The translations under genes were made by a program, and so were the position numbers. Below the pieces are notes generated by a model. It searched no databases, had not been told where the DNA came from, and was given only the letters and a program-made list of their open reading frames with translations. A DNA stretch of 64,000 nucleotides from Streptomyces griseus (lineage in GTDB: Bacteria > Actinomycetota > Actinomycetes > Streptomycetales > Streptomycetaceae), in assembly GCF_900460065.1 (NCBI RefSeq), contig NZ_UAVD01000006.1, forward strand, positions 62,001 to 126,000. Reading direction: 5' to 3'. Below are positions 49,245 through 57,700 of the stretch, piece after piece. The stretch's first letter is position 1; the number at the start of each line of letters is the position of its first letter.

Positions 49245-52064
49245 TCAAGGTCCGACGGGATCCTCCTTGCCTTCCCGTGCGCGCTCGGCCTCCCCTTCTC
49301 CTTCCTCGGCACGGCCGGCGTCCGGCAGGTGGCGGCGCTCGTAGCGGCGGCGGGCCGCGGTGAGCCCGGCCGCGTACAGCCCCAGGACCGAGCCCAGCAG
49401 CACGTAGTAGAGGGGCGGCAGGGCGCTCATGCCCAGCAGCTGCCCGAGCGGGGTGAGCGGCAGGGCGACGCCGACCGCGGCGAGACCTGCGGCGGCGGTG
49501 CGCAGAGGCCCGCCCGCCCTGCGTTCGGCGGCGGTTCGGCCGGTCCGCAGCAGGATCATGACGAGGGCCTGGGTGAGCAGGTTCTCCGTGAACCAACCGG
49601 CGTGGAAAGCCGCCTCCCCGCTGTCCCCGGAGGCATGGTGGAGAGCCAGCGCGAGCACTCCGAAGGTGGCGAGGTCGGCGGCCGCGTTGAGCAGACCGAA
49701 ACCCGTGATGAAGCGCAGGAAGTCGCGGGGACGCAGCACGGTGGGGCGGCGGAGAACTGAGGCCGCCGGGCGGTCGAACGCGAACGCCAGCTGCGCCGCG
49801 TCGAAGCAGAGATTCTGCACCAGCACCTGCGCCGGGAGCATGGGAAGGAAGGGCAGCATCAGCCCGGCCGTCAACATGGCGATGACATTGCCGAGGTTCG
49901 ACGAGAGAGTGATCCGCAGATAGGTGGCGATGTTCCCACTGCTGCGCCGGCCCGCCAGCACCGCGTGGTCGATCGCGGTGAGGTCCTTCTCGGCCAGGAC
50001 GACGTCCGCCGCCTCCCGTGCCACGTCCACGGCGTTGCGGGGGCAGATGCCCACATCCGCCGCGTGCAGGGCGGGCAGGTCGTTGACGCCGTCGCCGAGG
50101 AAGCCGGTCGTGTGACCGCCGGAGCGCAGGGCCGAGACGATCCGGGCCTTGTGCTCGGGAGTGCAACGCGCGAACACCGTGGCCCGCTCCGCCACCCGGA
50201 CCAGCTCGGTGTCCGACAGGGTGTCCACCAGCTCGGCCGTCACCACGTCGTCGGGGCCGAGGCGTCCCTCCGGGCGCAGGCCGAGCTCCGCGCAGACCCG
50301 CGCCGCCGTTCCCGGATGGTCCCCGGTGAGCACCTTGACGCCCACCCCGCGCCGCGCGAGCACCTCCAGTGCCCCGGCGGCGCTCGGGGCAGGGACGTCC
50401 CGCAGCTCCACCAGGCCCAGAAAGGTCAGCCCCCGCTCGTCCGCAGGGGTGTAAGCGCCCGCACGGGCCGGCCGGTCGGCACGGGCCACCGCCACCAGGC
50501 GCAGCCCCGTCTCCGCTTTCCGGTCGGCCAGGGCCAGCAGCCGGTCGCGCTCGTCCCGGTCCACCGCGCACCGGTCGAGCACGGCCTCGACGGCGCCCTT
50601 GGTGACCAGGGTGTGGACGCCGAGCCGGTCCGGCCGCCTGACCACGGCGGTCGCGACGCGGCGCACCGGATCGAAGGGCAGTACGGCGACACCCTCGTAC
50701 GCCTCCGGATCCACCTCCCCGGGCGTCCGCGGAACGCACTCCTCCGCGGCGTCCAGCACCGCTTCGTCCAGCGCGTCGGCCGCGGGCAGCTCCGCCAGCT
50801 GGAGCGTCCACAGCGCGCTGACGGCCGCCCACCGCAGTACGTCGGGGTCGGACCGGTCCGTACCGTCCGTGGCCCCCGCGACGACGGGCCGGTCCTCGGT
50901 CAGCGTGCCGGTCTTGTCCAGACACAGCACATCGACCGCCCCCAGATCGTGCAGCGCGGGGAGCCGCTTGACGATCACGCCGCTCGTACGCGCCAGTCGA
51001 GCGGCGCCCCGGGCGAGTGTCGTCGTGACGATGACCGGCAGCATCTCCGGGGTGAGTCCCACGGCGACGGCCACGGCGAACGGCAGCGTCTCCAGGCCCC
51101 GGCCGCGCAGCGCCGCATTGGCCATCAGGACGAGCGGCGGGGTCAGGAGCATGAAACGGATGAGCGTCCAGGAGATCCCCTGGACCGACCGGTCGAAGGC
51201 GCTCGCACCCCGATGTCCGGACCGGCCGTCATGGGCGGCGGCGAACCGGGTCTCCCCACCGGTGGCCACGATCACCGCCGTGCCGCTCCCGGAGGTGACG
51301 CTGCTGCCCTGGAAGCACCACTCGGGCTGTGCGAGCGGTTCGGAACCGGACAGCGCGGGGTCGGGGACATCGAGGGCCCTCTTGGCGACCGGCGCCGACT
51401 CCCCGGTCAGGGCCGACTGGTGCACGGTGAGACCGTCGCCGCGCAGCAGCCGCACATCGGCGGGGACGAGATCGCCCGGCCGCAGCCGGATCACGTCCCC
51501 CGGCACCAGGTCGTCGACCGGAACCTCCCGTTCGTGGGGAGGTGCGTCGTCCGAGACGCGCCGCACGACCGTGGCCGTGGTCGCCACCAGTTCGCGCAGC
51601 GCCGCACTCGACCGGTCGGCACGGTGTTCCTCGGCCGACCGCAGCAGGCAGCTCACCCCGACGAGGGCGAGGATGACGCACGCGGTGCCCCACGCGGAGA
51701 CCAGTGCCGACACCAGTCCGAGACAGAGCAGGACGGAGGTGAAGGGGTCCCGGAGGCTGCGTGCGAAGCGGCGGGGCCAGGGTACGGGCCGCCGGGCCGG
51801 CGGGACGTTCCCGCCCGTCCGGCCGAGCCTGGCTTCCGCCTCCGCCTCCAGCAGCCCCCGCGGCCCGCTGTCGAGAGCACGCAGCGTCTGCAGGGCGGTG
51901 GGCCCGGTGCCGGACGCTGGGGCCGCGCTCGTACGGTCTCCACCGGGCGCTGCCGTGACGGACGGCCCGGCGGAGGGAAACGGTGTCACGGTGGCCGACG
52001 GCGCACCGGTGTCGATCCGATGTCCGGGGCCCGCGGCCGAACCGCTCTCAGGCACCGAGCTCAC
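49245..52064 (-). CDS. mgtA: Magnesium-type P-type ATPase (type IIIB, MgtA-like)
   Basis: A 939-residue membrane cation pump. Landmarks: HQSALTGESAPVAK actuator loop, phosphorylation site LCLDKTGTLTED, ATP site VTKGAVEAVLDRC, hinge GDGVNDLPAL, and the transmembrane motif GLTPEMLPVIVTT characteristic of Mg2+ importers. An unusual 60-residue Pro/Ala/Ser-rich N-terminal tail precedes the cation-ATPase N-domain. The GTG at 52064 overlaps the arsR-type gene by 17 bp, indicating co-transcription with that regulator. Confidence 0.9.
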   Translation of the reverse strand: MSSVPESGSAAGPGHRIDTGAPSATVTPFPSAGPSVTAAPGGDRTSAAPASGTGPTALQTLRALDSGPRGLLEAEAEARLGRTGGNVPPARRPVPWPRRFARSLRDPFTSVLLCLGLVSALVSAWGTACVILALVGVSCLLRSAEEHRADRSSAALRELVATTATVVRRVSDDAPPHEREVPVDDLVPGDVIRLRPGDLVPADVRLLRGDGLTVHQSALTGESAPVAKRALDVPDPALSGSEPLAQPEWCFQGSSVTSGSGTAVIVATGGETRFAAAHDGRSGHRGASAFDRSVQGISWTLIRFMLLTPPLVLMANAALRGRGLETLPFAVAVAVGLTPEMLPVIVTTTLARGAARLARTSGVIVKRLPALHDLGAVDVLCLDKTGTLTEDRPVVAGATDGTDRSDPDVLRWAAVSALWTLQLAELPAADALDEAVLDAAEECVPRTPGEVDPEAYEGVAVLPFDPVRRVATAVVRRPDRLGVHTLVTKGAVEAVLDRCAVDRDERDRLLALADRKAETGLRLVAVARADRPARAGAYTPADERGLTFLGLVELRDVPAPSAAGALEVLARRGVGVKVLTGDHPGTAARVCAELGLRPEGRLGPDDVVTAELVDTLSDTELVRVAERATVFARCTPEHKARIVSALRSGGHTTGFLGDGVNDLPALHAADVGICPRNAVDVAREAADVVLAEKDLTAIDHAVLAGRRSSGNIATYLRITLSSNLGNVIAMLTAGLMLPFLPMLPAQVLVQNLCFDAAQLAFAFDRPAASVLRRPTVLRPRDFLRFITGFGLLNAAADLATFGVLALALHHASGDSGEAAFHAGWFTENLLTQALVMILLRTGRTAAERRAGGPLRTAAAGLAAVGVALPLTPLGQLLGMSALPPLYYVLLGSVLGLYAAGLTAARRRYERRHLPDAGRAEEGEGEAERAREGKEDPVGP

Positions 52065-52413
52065 GCAGGCGGACCGGCTTCCGGACGGAATGCCCGGCGC
52101 GCTCGGCCAGCTGTCCGACCATGAGCCGGACGACGGTCACCACATCGGGATCGTCGACCAGGTAGACCTGCCGACGGCCTTCACGACGCGACCGGACGAG
52201 ACCGGCCAGCTTCAGCTTCGTCAGATGCTGGCTGACCGCGGGGAGCGTCCCGCCCACGCGCTCGGCGAGCCCCGTCACATCGCTCTCGCCCTGGGCCAGC
52301 GCCCACACGATGTGCAGCCGGGCCGGTGTCGCCAGGAGCCCGAACGACGCCGCGGCCTCCGCCAGCACCTCCGCGGGCGGATCCTGGAAACCCCCGCCGG
52401 AACCTGTCGACAC
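52048..52413 (-). CDS. ArsR family winged-helix regulator
   Basis: A 121-residue regulator. The helix-turn-helix is visible in DVTGLAERVGGTLPAVSQHLTKLKLAGLV (recognition part LPAVSQHLTKLKL). FGLLATPARLHIVWAL is the usual ArsR first helix. Metal-sensing Cys of ArsR/SmtB alpha3 are absent; His residues near SQH and HSVRK remain possible ligands. GAGGAG lies about 8 nt before the GTG at 52413. It overlaps the pump gene, so it probably controls its own operon in response to a divalent metal. Confidence 0.88.
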   Translation of the reverse strand: MSTGSGGGFQDPPAEVLAEAAASFGLLATPARLHIVWALAQGESDVTGLAERVGGTLPAVSQHLTKLKLAGLVRSRREGRRQVYLVDDPDVVTVVRLMVGQLAERAGHSVRKPVRLRELGA

Positions 52414-52713
52414 GCTCGTATCTCCTCGTCCGCGGGCCGCCCCACGCGGACCGCCCGGCACCGCCGCCCGTTCCGGGCAGTCGAAAACAACCAGTGTAGG
52501 GGGCGTGCCGGGAAGGGCGCCGAGGTCCCCGAGGGGCGTTCCGCCACCCAGGAGAGACGTAATGAAGTCGGAAGACGCCAAGAAGCGACTGTGGCGGAGC
52601 CGCGTCGGTCAAGAACGATCACGTCAGGCGCATGGACTCGGCCGGTTGCCATGCTGTCGGCCCCCGGCGATTCCTGAGGAGAGTAGGGACGCATGCCCTG
52701 TGACCACATCGAT
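52414..52713. other. Intergenic region between arsR operon and decayed GTPase gene
   Basis: About 300 bp. Contains the operon promoter on the minus strand. Open frames in both directions lack family features, and no inverted repeat stronger than chance was noticed. Confidence 0.45.
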
Positions 52714-53212
52714 GGAGACGAGATCCGCCCGCTGCACTCGGAGGAGGCGCTGAGCAAGAGCGGTCAGGCCAGGACGGCACCGACGAGGTGCGGCGCAGCA
52801 CCACCACGACCGTAGCGATGGATTTCGGCCGTATCACCGTCCACTCCGGCCTGATGCTCCACCTGTTCGGCACGCCGGGTCGGGACCGCTTCCGGTTCCT
52901 CCGGGACGGGCTGTGCCAGGGCGCGCCCTCGCGGCGATCCTGCCGGCGGACACCCGGCGTCTCGGTGACTGCTTCACCGCCGTCGACCACGTCGAGCGCG
53001 AGCGGATTCCGTACACCGCCGCCGTCAACCGGTTCCCCGACGCCCCTGAGCACACTCCGTGCGACATCGCGCGGGCGCTCGACCTCAACCGGAGCACACC
53101 GGTCCTGCTGTGCGACCCCCGTGCCCCGGCATCCGGAAAGGAAGTCCTGATCCGTACGGTCGAGTACGCCGGGCGCGTGCACACCGCCCCACTCCTCGCG
53201 TCCGTCGGGTGA
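52714..53212 (+). pseudogene. Decayed conservon GTPase (CvnD-like)
   Basis: Three frames together resemble the small GTPases of Streptomyces conservons: [17 protein letters not shown] (from about 52714), then [20 protein letters not shown] and [20 protein letters not shown] in a second frame, and from about 52920 [20 protein letters not shown] to the stop at 53212 in a third. The N-terminal P-loop is missing. At least two frame changes and a 5' truncation make it non-functional. An orphan CvnB-like roadblock gene lies 600 bp downstream. Confidence 0.75.
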
Positions 53213-53239
53213 CGACGGCCCGGCACCGCGGCCCGCCCG

Positions 53240-53668
53240 TCAGCCGATCATGTCGGCCATCGCGACCACCTTGTCGATCCGCACCCGAACGATCAGTTCG
53301 CCCGGCACGCCGTTGCGCCTGCCGAACTCCTCGAAGGCCTCGTCGTCCACGTAACGGTGGGCGATCAGCGTCGCCCACCGCAGCAGTTCCCCGGGGTCCG
53401 TGCTCAGTTCGGCGCGCCCCTGCACGACCACGAACGCGTACGGGGGCCGGTCGTCGTCGACGCAGAGGGAGACCCGTCCGTCGCGTGTGAGGTTGCGCCC
53501 CTTGACACTCTGCGCACCGGTGTTGAAGACCACCGAATCGCCGTCCAGAAGGAACCAGACGGGTGCGATGTGCGGACTGCCGTCGGCCCGCACCGTCGAA
53601 ACCTTGGCCGTGCGCGTGCCCTGCGAGAGGAAGGCCCGCCATTCTTCTTCGGTCATGTGGTGTGCCAT
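53240..53668 (-). CDS. PPOX-class flavin/F420-binding protein
   Basis: A 142-residue split-barrel protein of the pyridoxamine-phosphate-oxidase-like superfamily. FLSQGTRTAKVSTVRADGSPHIAPVWFLLDG (read in parts) and VSLCVDDDRPPYAFVVVQGRAEL are characteristic; many actinobacterial members bind F420. It probably reduces or oxidises a small molecule. Convergent with the decayed GTPase and divergent from the roadblock gene. Confidence 0.85.
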   Translation of the reverse strand: MAHHMTEEEWRAFLSQGTRTAKVSTVRADGSPHIAPVWFLLDGDSVVFNTGAQSVKGRNLTRDGRVSLCVDDDRPPYAFVVVQGRAELSTDPGELLRWATLIAHRYVDDEAFEEFGRRNGVPGELIVRVRIDKVVAMADMIG

Positions 53669-53808
53669 GAGCCCATCCTGAGCCCGATTCCCGCATGGCG
53701 CGAAGCGGCGCCCCCGGAGGGGAGGGACGCTTGCCCCCGCGTGGCCGTTGCGCGAGGCTTACGCGCGTAGCGGGGCACGGGGAACGAAGGTACGGGGAGG
53801 ACGAGCAC

Positions 53809-54222
53809 ATGCCGCTTGACCGGGGACTTGACTGGCTCCTTGACGATCTCACCAACAGGGTGCAATTCATACGGCACGCCTTGGTGCTGTCGAACGACGG
53901 ACTGGTCACCGGGGCCAGCACCGGGCTGGCCCGCGAGGACGCGGAGCACCTGGCAGCGGTCTCCTCCGGCCTGCAGAGCCTGGCGCGCGGCTCGGGGCGG
54001 CACTTCCGGGCGGGGCGTGCCCGCCAGACCATGGTCGAGTTCGACGAGGCGCTGCTGTTCGTGACGGCCGCCGGCGACGGCAGCTGTCTGTGCGTGCTGA
54101 CGGCGGCCGAAGCCGATGTCGGCCAAGTCGCCTACGAGATGACCCTGCTGGTCAACCGGGTCGGCGAACACCTCGGAGTCTCGGTTCGCCAGGGCGGTCC
54201 CGACGACACCGGGCCCGTGTGA
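53809..54222 (+). CDS. Roadblock/LC7 domain protein (CvnB-like)
   Basis: A 137-residue cytoplasmic protein. LDWLLDDLTNRVQFIRHALVLS, GLQSLARGSGRHFRAG and LAREDAEHLAAVSSG are typical of the conservon CvnB dynein-light-chain-like subunit that regulates a partner GTPase. GGGGAGG lies about 8 nt before the ATG. The usual cvnA, cvnC and cvnD partners are absent apart from the decayed cvnD remnant upstream. Confidence 0.88.
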   Translation: MPLDRGLDWLLDDLTNRVQFIRHALVLSNDGLVTGASTGLAREDAEHLAAVSSGLQSLARGSGRHFRAGRARQTMVEFDEALLFVTAAGDGSCLCVLTAAEADVGQVAYEMTLLVNRVGEHLGVSVRQGGPDDTGPV

Positions 54223-54249
54223 ACCGCACGTCTCGTCGTCGGTGAGGAG

Positions 54250-54258
54250 TTATCCACA
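54250..54258 (+). promoter_or_regulatory. Consensus DnaA box TTATCCACA
   Basis: An exact match to the classical 9-mer, 74 bp upstream of the DUF6397 gene start. Single isolated box; no cluster and no dnaA/dnaN genes nearby, so it is not an origin. It may be a DnaA-regulated promoter or titration site. Confidence 0.45.
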
Positions 54259-54331
54259 GGGGTGACGGGCGGTGACCCCCTCGGGCTAACGTGGTCACGG
54301 AGAGTGATCGACCCGACGGGGGAGGACAGAC

Positions 54332-55462
54332 ATGACGGTCAAGCAGGCGCTCCGTGCACACACCGTGGCACAGGACGCGGACACCAAGGTCCGGGCGGTT
54401 CGGGCCAGGACCCGGGGCGCGCGTGTCAACGGCACGAGCGTACGGGGCGACGCCCGTACCGGGGACGTCGGCACGGAGCCGGAGGGCGAGGGCGTGCGAA
54501 CCGCGTCCGCCGCCCCGGCGGTGACGGTCGCGGCCGGGCGGGCGGCCCAGGAGTTGGGCATCCGGCGAGCTGAGTTCGAGCTCGCGGTGCACCTGGGGCA
54601 GATCGCCGTCGTCGGCGTACCGGGCGGTGGGCGGCCACGGGTGCACGAGGAGGAGATCGCGCGCCTGCGGGAGCAGCCGGGCTTCCCCGACGGTCTGGCG
54701 GAGCGGGTCCGCACCGTCGGGACGGCGGAAGGAGCGGCCCTGCTGGACATCGCTCCGGCGCGGTTCACCCGGCTTGCCCGGGCGGGCTGCGTCTCACCGG
54801 TCACGTTCTATCTCAACCGGTACCGCGCGGTGGTCTGGCTCTACCTCGCGGACGAGCTTGCCGCCTTCGCGGCCAGGGAACCGGACCTGCTGGCCGGACG
54901 GACACCGCCGGGGATGCGCTCGACGCTGGAGTCCGGAGCCGACTGGCGGCCGCGCAACTGGCGCTCACAGCGCATCGACCGGCTACTGAACCGCACGAGG
55001 GACCCCTGGGTGCGAGCGGCGGTCCAGGCGTCGGCACTGGACCCCGTGCAACTGGCGGAAGTGGTGGACGACCCCTACGAACGCGCCTATCTCGTGCGCG
55101 TCCGGCCGGAGCCGGTCTTCGGACGCCCGGGCTCCCTGGCGGCGAGGGAGGCCATGGGGCAACTGATGCTGGCCGATGACCCCGACGAGATCCTCTGGCG
55201 CCGGGTCAACCTGACGCTGGAGCTTGACGGGGCCCGCGCGGACCGGCCGGCCCCGCGCCCCGGGGAGGACGGGGCGACCCGAGCGGCGACCGCCGTCCGG
55301 AGCGGCGCGGACACCCGTGGCGGGACCGGGCTCGTGCCCTTTGCCGCCGAGCCGGCTCCGCCACCCGCCGACGCCGGGTTGTCGACCTCCGCCGCGAAGG
55401 CTGCGCCGACCGGAAAGGGGCTGCTCGCACGGCTGGGCCGGCGCGGGCGCGGCACCGGATAG
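54332..55462 (+). CDS. DUF6397 family protein
   Basis: A 376-residue protein conserved in Streptomyces. The middle part resembles repeated helix-turn-helix-like units: AAQELGIRRAEFELAVHLGQI and LLDIAPARFTRLARAGCVSPV, with YRAVVWLYLADELAAFA between domains. The tail is a Pro/Ala/Thr-rich disordered region with a basic end. GGGGAGG precedes the ATG. DNA binding is plausible; function unknown. Confidence 0.75.
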   Translation: MTVKQALRAHTVAQDADTKVRAVRARTRGARVNGTSVRGDARTGDVGTEPEGEGVRTASAAPAVTVAAGRAAQELGIRRAEFELAVHLGQIAVVGVPGGGRPRVHEEEIARLREQPGFPDGLAERVRTVGTAEGAALLDIAPARFTRLARAGCVSPVTFYLNRYRAVVWLYLADELAAFAAREPDLLAGRTPPGMRSTLESGADWRPRNWRSQRIDRLLNRTRDPWVRAAVQASALDPVQLAEVVDDPYERAYLVRVRPEPVFGRPGSLAAREAMGQLMLADDPDEILWRRVNLTLELDGARADRPAPRPGEDGATRAATAVRSGADTRGGTGLVPFAAEPAPPPADAGLSTSAAKAAPTGKGLLARLGRRGRGTG

Positions 55463-55470
55463 CTGGTCGC

Positions 55471-55489
55471 GCCCATCGCCCGGATGGGC
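55471..55489. terminator. Short hairpin between DUF6397 and GNAT genes
   Basis: GCCCATC (55471-55477) pairs with GATGGGC (55483-55489) around a 5-nt loop. It begins 9 bp after the DUF6397 stop and ends 12 bp before the GNAT start, so it may attenuate read-through or mask the initiation region. Confidence 0.35.
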
Positions 55490-55501
55490 CATGCTGTCCG
55501 C

Positions 55502-55990
55502 ATGTTGATCAGGGAAGCAACCTCCGAGGACTGGCCCGCCATCTGGCCGTTCTTCCACACCATCGTCTCCGCGGGCGAGACGCTCACCTATCCACTCGAT
55601 CTCGGAGAGGAGGACGCCGAGGGGTGGTGGTTCGTCGCGGCGCCGAGCCGAGTGGTCGTCGCGGTGGACGACGCCGGGACCGTGCTCGGCACGGCGAAGA
55701 TGAACCGCAACCACATGGGCAACGGAGCGCACATAGCCAGCGCCACGTATCTGGTCGACCCCGCTCATTCCGGCCGGGGTGTGGGGCGTGCGCTGTGCGA
55801 GCACTCGGTCGACTGGGCTCGCGCCGAGGGCTATCGGGCCATGCAGTTCAACGCCGTGGTCGAGACCAACACCCACGCCGTCAAGCTGTACCGCTCGATC
55901 GGCTTCGACGTGATCGGAACGCTGCCGGAGGGCTTCAACCACCCGACCGAGGGCTACGTGGGGATTCACATCATGCACAAGGCCCTGTGA
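55502..55990 (+). CDS. GNAT family N-acetyltransferase
   Basis: A 162-residue acetyltransferase. The acetyl-CoA pyrophosphate loop is SGRGVGRALCEHSVDWA, and ASATYLVDPAHSGRG and NAVVETNTHAVKLYRSIGFDVIG are conserved GNAT motifs. The Asn-Thr-His and YRSIGF segments are typical of amino-acid or phosphinothricin-type acetyltransferases, but substrate cannot be assigned. Confidence 0.9.
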   Translation: MLIREATSEDWPAIWPFFHTIVSAGETLTYPLDLGEEDAEGWWFVAAPSRVVVAVDDAGTVLGTAKMNRNHMGNGAHIASATYLVDPAHSGRGVGRALCEHSVDWARAEGYRAMQFNAVVETNTHAVKLYRSIGFDVIGTLPEGFNHPTEGYVGIHIMHKAL

Positions 55991-56047
55991 CGACAGCACG
56001 TCGTCTTCACGGACCCATGCCCTCGACGGCGGGTCTGAGCCCGATGA

Positions 56048-56749
56048 TCAGTCGGAGGGGGGACCCGCCGGCGGTTCCTGCTTTGGGCCCCGCAGCGTGC
56101 GACCCGCCGGGCCGGCGTCCGCCGCGCCGCTCGCGGTGACTCCGGGCACGACCGTTCCGGCCCAGGACAGAGCAGTCCACCCCGATGCCGGTGAGCCCTC
56201 GACCACCACCACGCCCGTGTTCTCCAGGCGGTGTTCGGCGGCGAACCCGACCGTGACGTTCCGTGCGCGGGCGGCCGTCCACACCCGGATGGCCGCGCCG
56301 TGACTGACGAGCGCCACGGTCGAGCGCTCCCCGGCACCCGCCGCCTCGGCCACCACGGCGTCGAAGCGGGCCAGCGCCTCGGTCCCGTTCTCGCCCCCGG
56401 GCATCCGGCGGGCGATGTCCCCGGCAGACCAGCCGAAGGCGGTCGTCAGGTACTGCCGCACCGCGTCCTCGTCGGCCCGCATCTCCAGGTCGCCGGCCGA
56501 CAGTTCGCGGATTCCGTCGCGGACCCGTACGTCGATGCCGCGCTCCGCGGCGAGGGGCGCGGCCGTGAGTTGCGTGCGGGTCAGAGTGGAGGCGTACAAG
56601 GAGGCGATGTCCTCCCCGGCGAGCGCCCGGGGGAGGGCGGACGCCTGCCGCACTCCCAGGTCGGTGAGGCCGGGGCCGGGCAGGGCGGTGTCCAGGAAGT
56701 GTCCGAGATTGGACGGCGTCTGGCCGTGGCGGATCAGAAGCAAGCGCAT
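56048..56749 (-). CDS. Histidine phosphatase superfamily protein
   Basis: A 233-residue phosphatase. The phosphohistidine motif LLIRHGQTPSN starts at residue 4, and VALVSHGAAIRVW provides the second catalytic His. Intervening YASTLTRTQLTAAPLA is the usual RHG-loop. The C-terminal ~30 residues are Pro/Gly-rich extra sequence. Substrate class (phosphoglycerate-mutase-like) unknown. Confidence 0.9.
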   Translation of the reverse strand: MRLLLIRHGQTPSNLGHFLDTALPGPGLTDLGVRQASALPRALAGEDIASLYASTLTRTQLTAAPLAAERGIDVRVRDGIRELSAGDLEMRADEDAVRQYLTTAFGWSAGDIARRMPGGENGTEALARFDAVVAEAAGAGERSTVALVSHGAAIRVWTAARARNVTVGFAAEHRLENTGVVVVEGSPASGWTALSWAGTVVPGVTASGAADAGPAGRTLRGPKQEPPAGPPSD

Positions 56750-56996
56750 GGAACGGGTCACGCTCCGGGCTCGGGCGCGCGGGCGGCGGTGGACAGGTGC
56801 ACGATACACCCTCTCATCAGGCCGGGTCCGAGGGCAGCGTGATGCGGGGCCCGCCCACGCCGCCGGAAGTAGCGGGGCCGTGCCCGGAGTTGGTGCGACG
56901 GCGTACGCACGGGGTGACTGCGCCGTTCCTGGACGATGGCAGTACTGTGCGCCCCACCGCCATTTCGGCGATGAGACGTATCTGGAGGAAGAACCC

Positions 56997-57638
56997 ATGA
57001 CCATACCCAGGAGATCGTGGCGTGGCGCGGGAGCACTCGTGGCCGCTGCGGTCGTCGGTCTGACCGGAGGCGTCATCTCCGCCGGTCCGGCCGCGGCTCA
57101 CACCCCCACCTGGGCCGTGACCTGCTCCGAGGTGACTGTTGACCTCACCAACTACACGAGCGACGTTCCCAACACGGTGACGATCACCGTGGACGGCCAG
57201 GACCTGCTGCCCACCGAGACGTTCGGCCGTGAGTTCCACAAGAAGCTGACGCTTCCCGAGCACGACGAGCCGGTGACCGTCCGACTGGTCGTCAAGGACG
57301 CCGACGGCGACGGCAAGCACTCCGTCGACGACGAGAAGACGGCGGACGTGTGCGACGAGGAGCCCAGCCCCACGCCGACCCCGACCGAGTCGGTCCCGGG
57401 TGAGCCGACCCCGTCGGAGACGCCGTCCACCGGGACGCCGGAGCCGAGTGCCACCCCGAGTGGGCAGCCCTCGGAGTCCGCACCCGCCGTGCCCGCCCCG
57501 AGCCCGAGCTCGCCGGACCTGGCCGAGACCGGATCGTCGTCGTCGACGCCGATCATCGGTGGCGCGGCTGTCGCGGTGCTGCTGGCCGGTGGCGGCATCC
57601 TGTGGGCCGTCCGCAAGAGGCGCACCGCTCAGAACTGA
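56997..57638 (+). CDS. Sortase-anchored (LAETG) cell-wall protein
   Basis: A 213-residue exported protein. The signal peptide ends near PAAAH (residue 35). A beta-sandwich part (37-120) has one Cys pair (TCSE and DVCDE). A Pro/Thr/Ser-rich linker leads to the sorting signal LAETG at 175-179, a hydrophobic span and RKRR tail, the substrate form of class E sortases. GGAGG precedes the ATG. It ends in a strong terminator. Possible role in aerial growth or surface structure by analogy. Confidence 0.9.
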   Translation: MTIPRRSWRGAGALVAAAVVGLTGGVISAGPAAAHTPTWAVTCSEVTVDLTNYTSDVPNTVTITVDGQDLLPTETFGREFHKKLTLPEHDEPVTVRLVVKDADGDGKHSVDDEKTADVCDEEPSPTPTPTESVPGEPTPSETPSTGTPEPSATPSGQPSESAPAVPAPSPSSPDLAETGSSSSTPIIGGAAVAVLLAGGGILWAVRKRRTAQN

Positions 57639-57654
57639 CGCTTCCACGGTTGAG

Positions 57655-57693
57655 GGGGGTGCCGCATCACCGCGGTGATGCGGCACCCCCTTT
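57655..57693. terminator. Perfect 36-bp palindromic intrinsic terminator with T tail
   Basis: 57655-57690 is a perfect palindrome (18 bp per arm, starting GGGGGTGCCG) followed by TTT at 57691-57693. It lies 16 bp after the LAETG gene stop and 10 bp before the end of the convergent PP2C gene, so it should act bidirectionally. Confidence 0.9.
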
Positions 57694-57700
57694 GCGTCCC

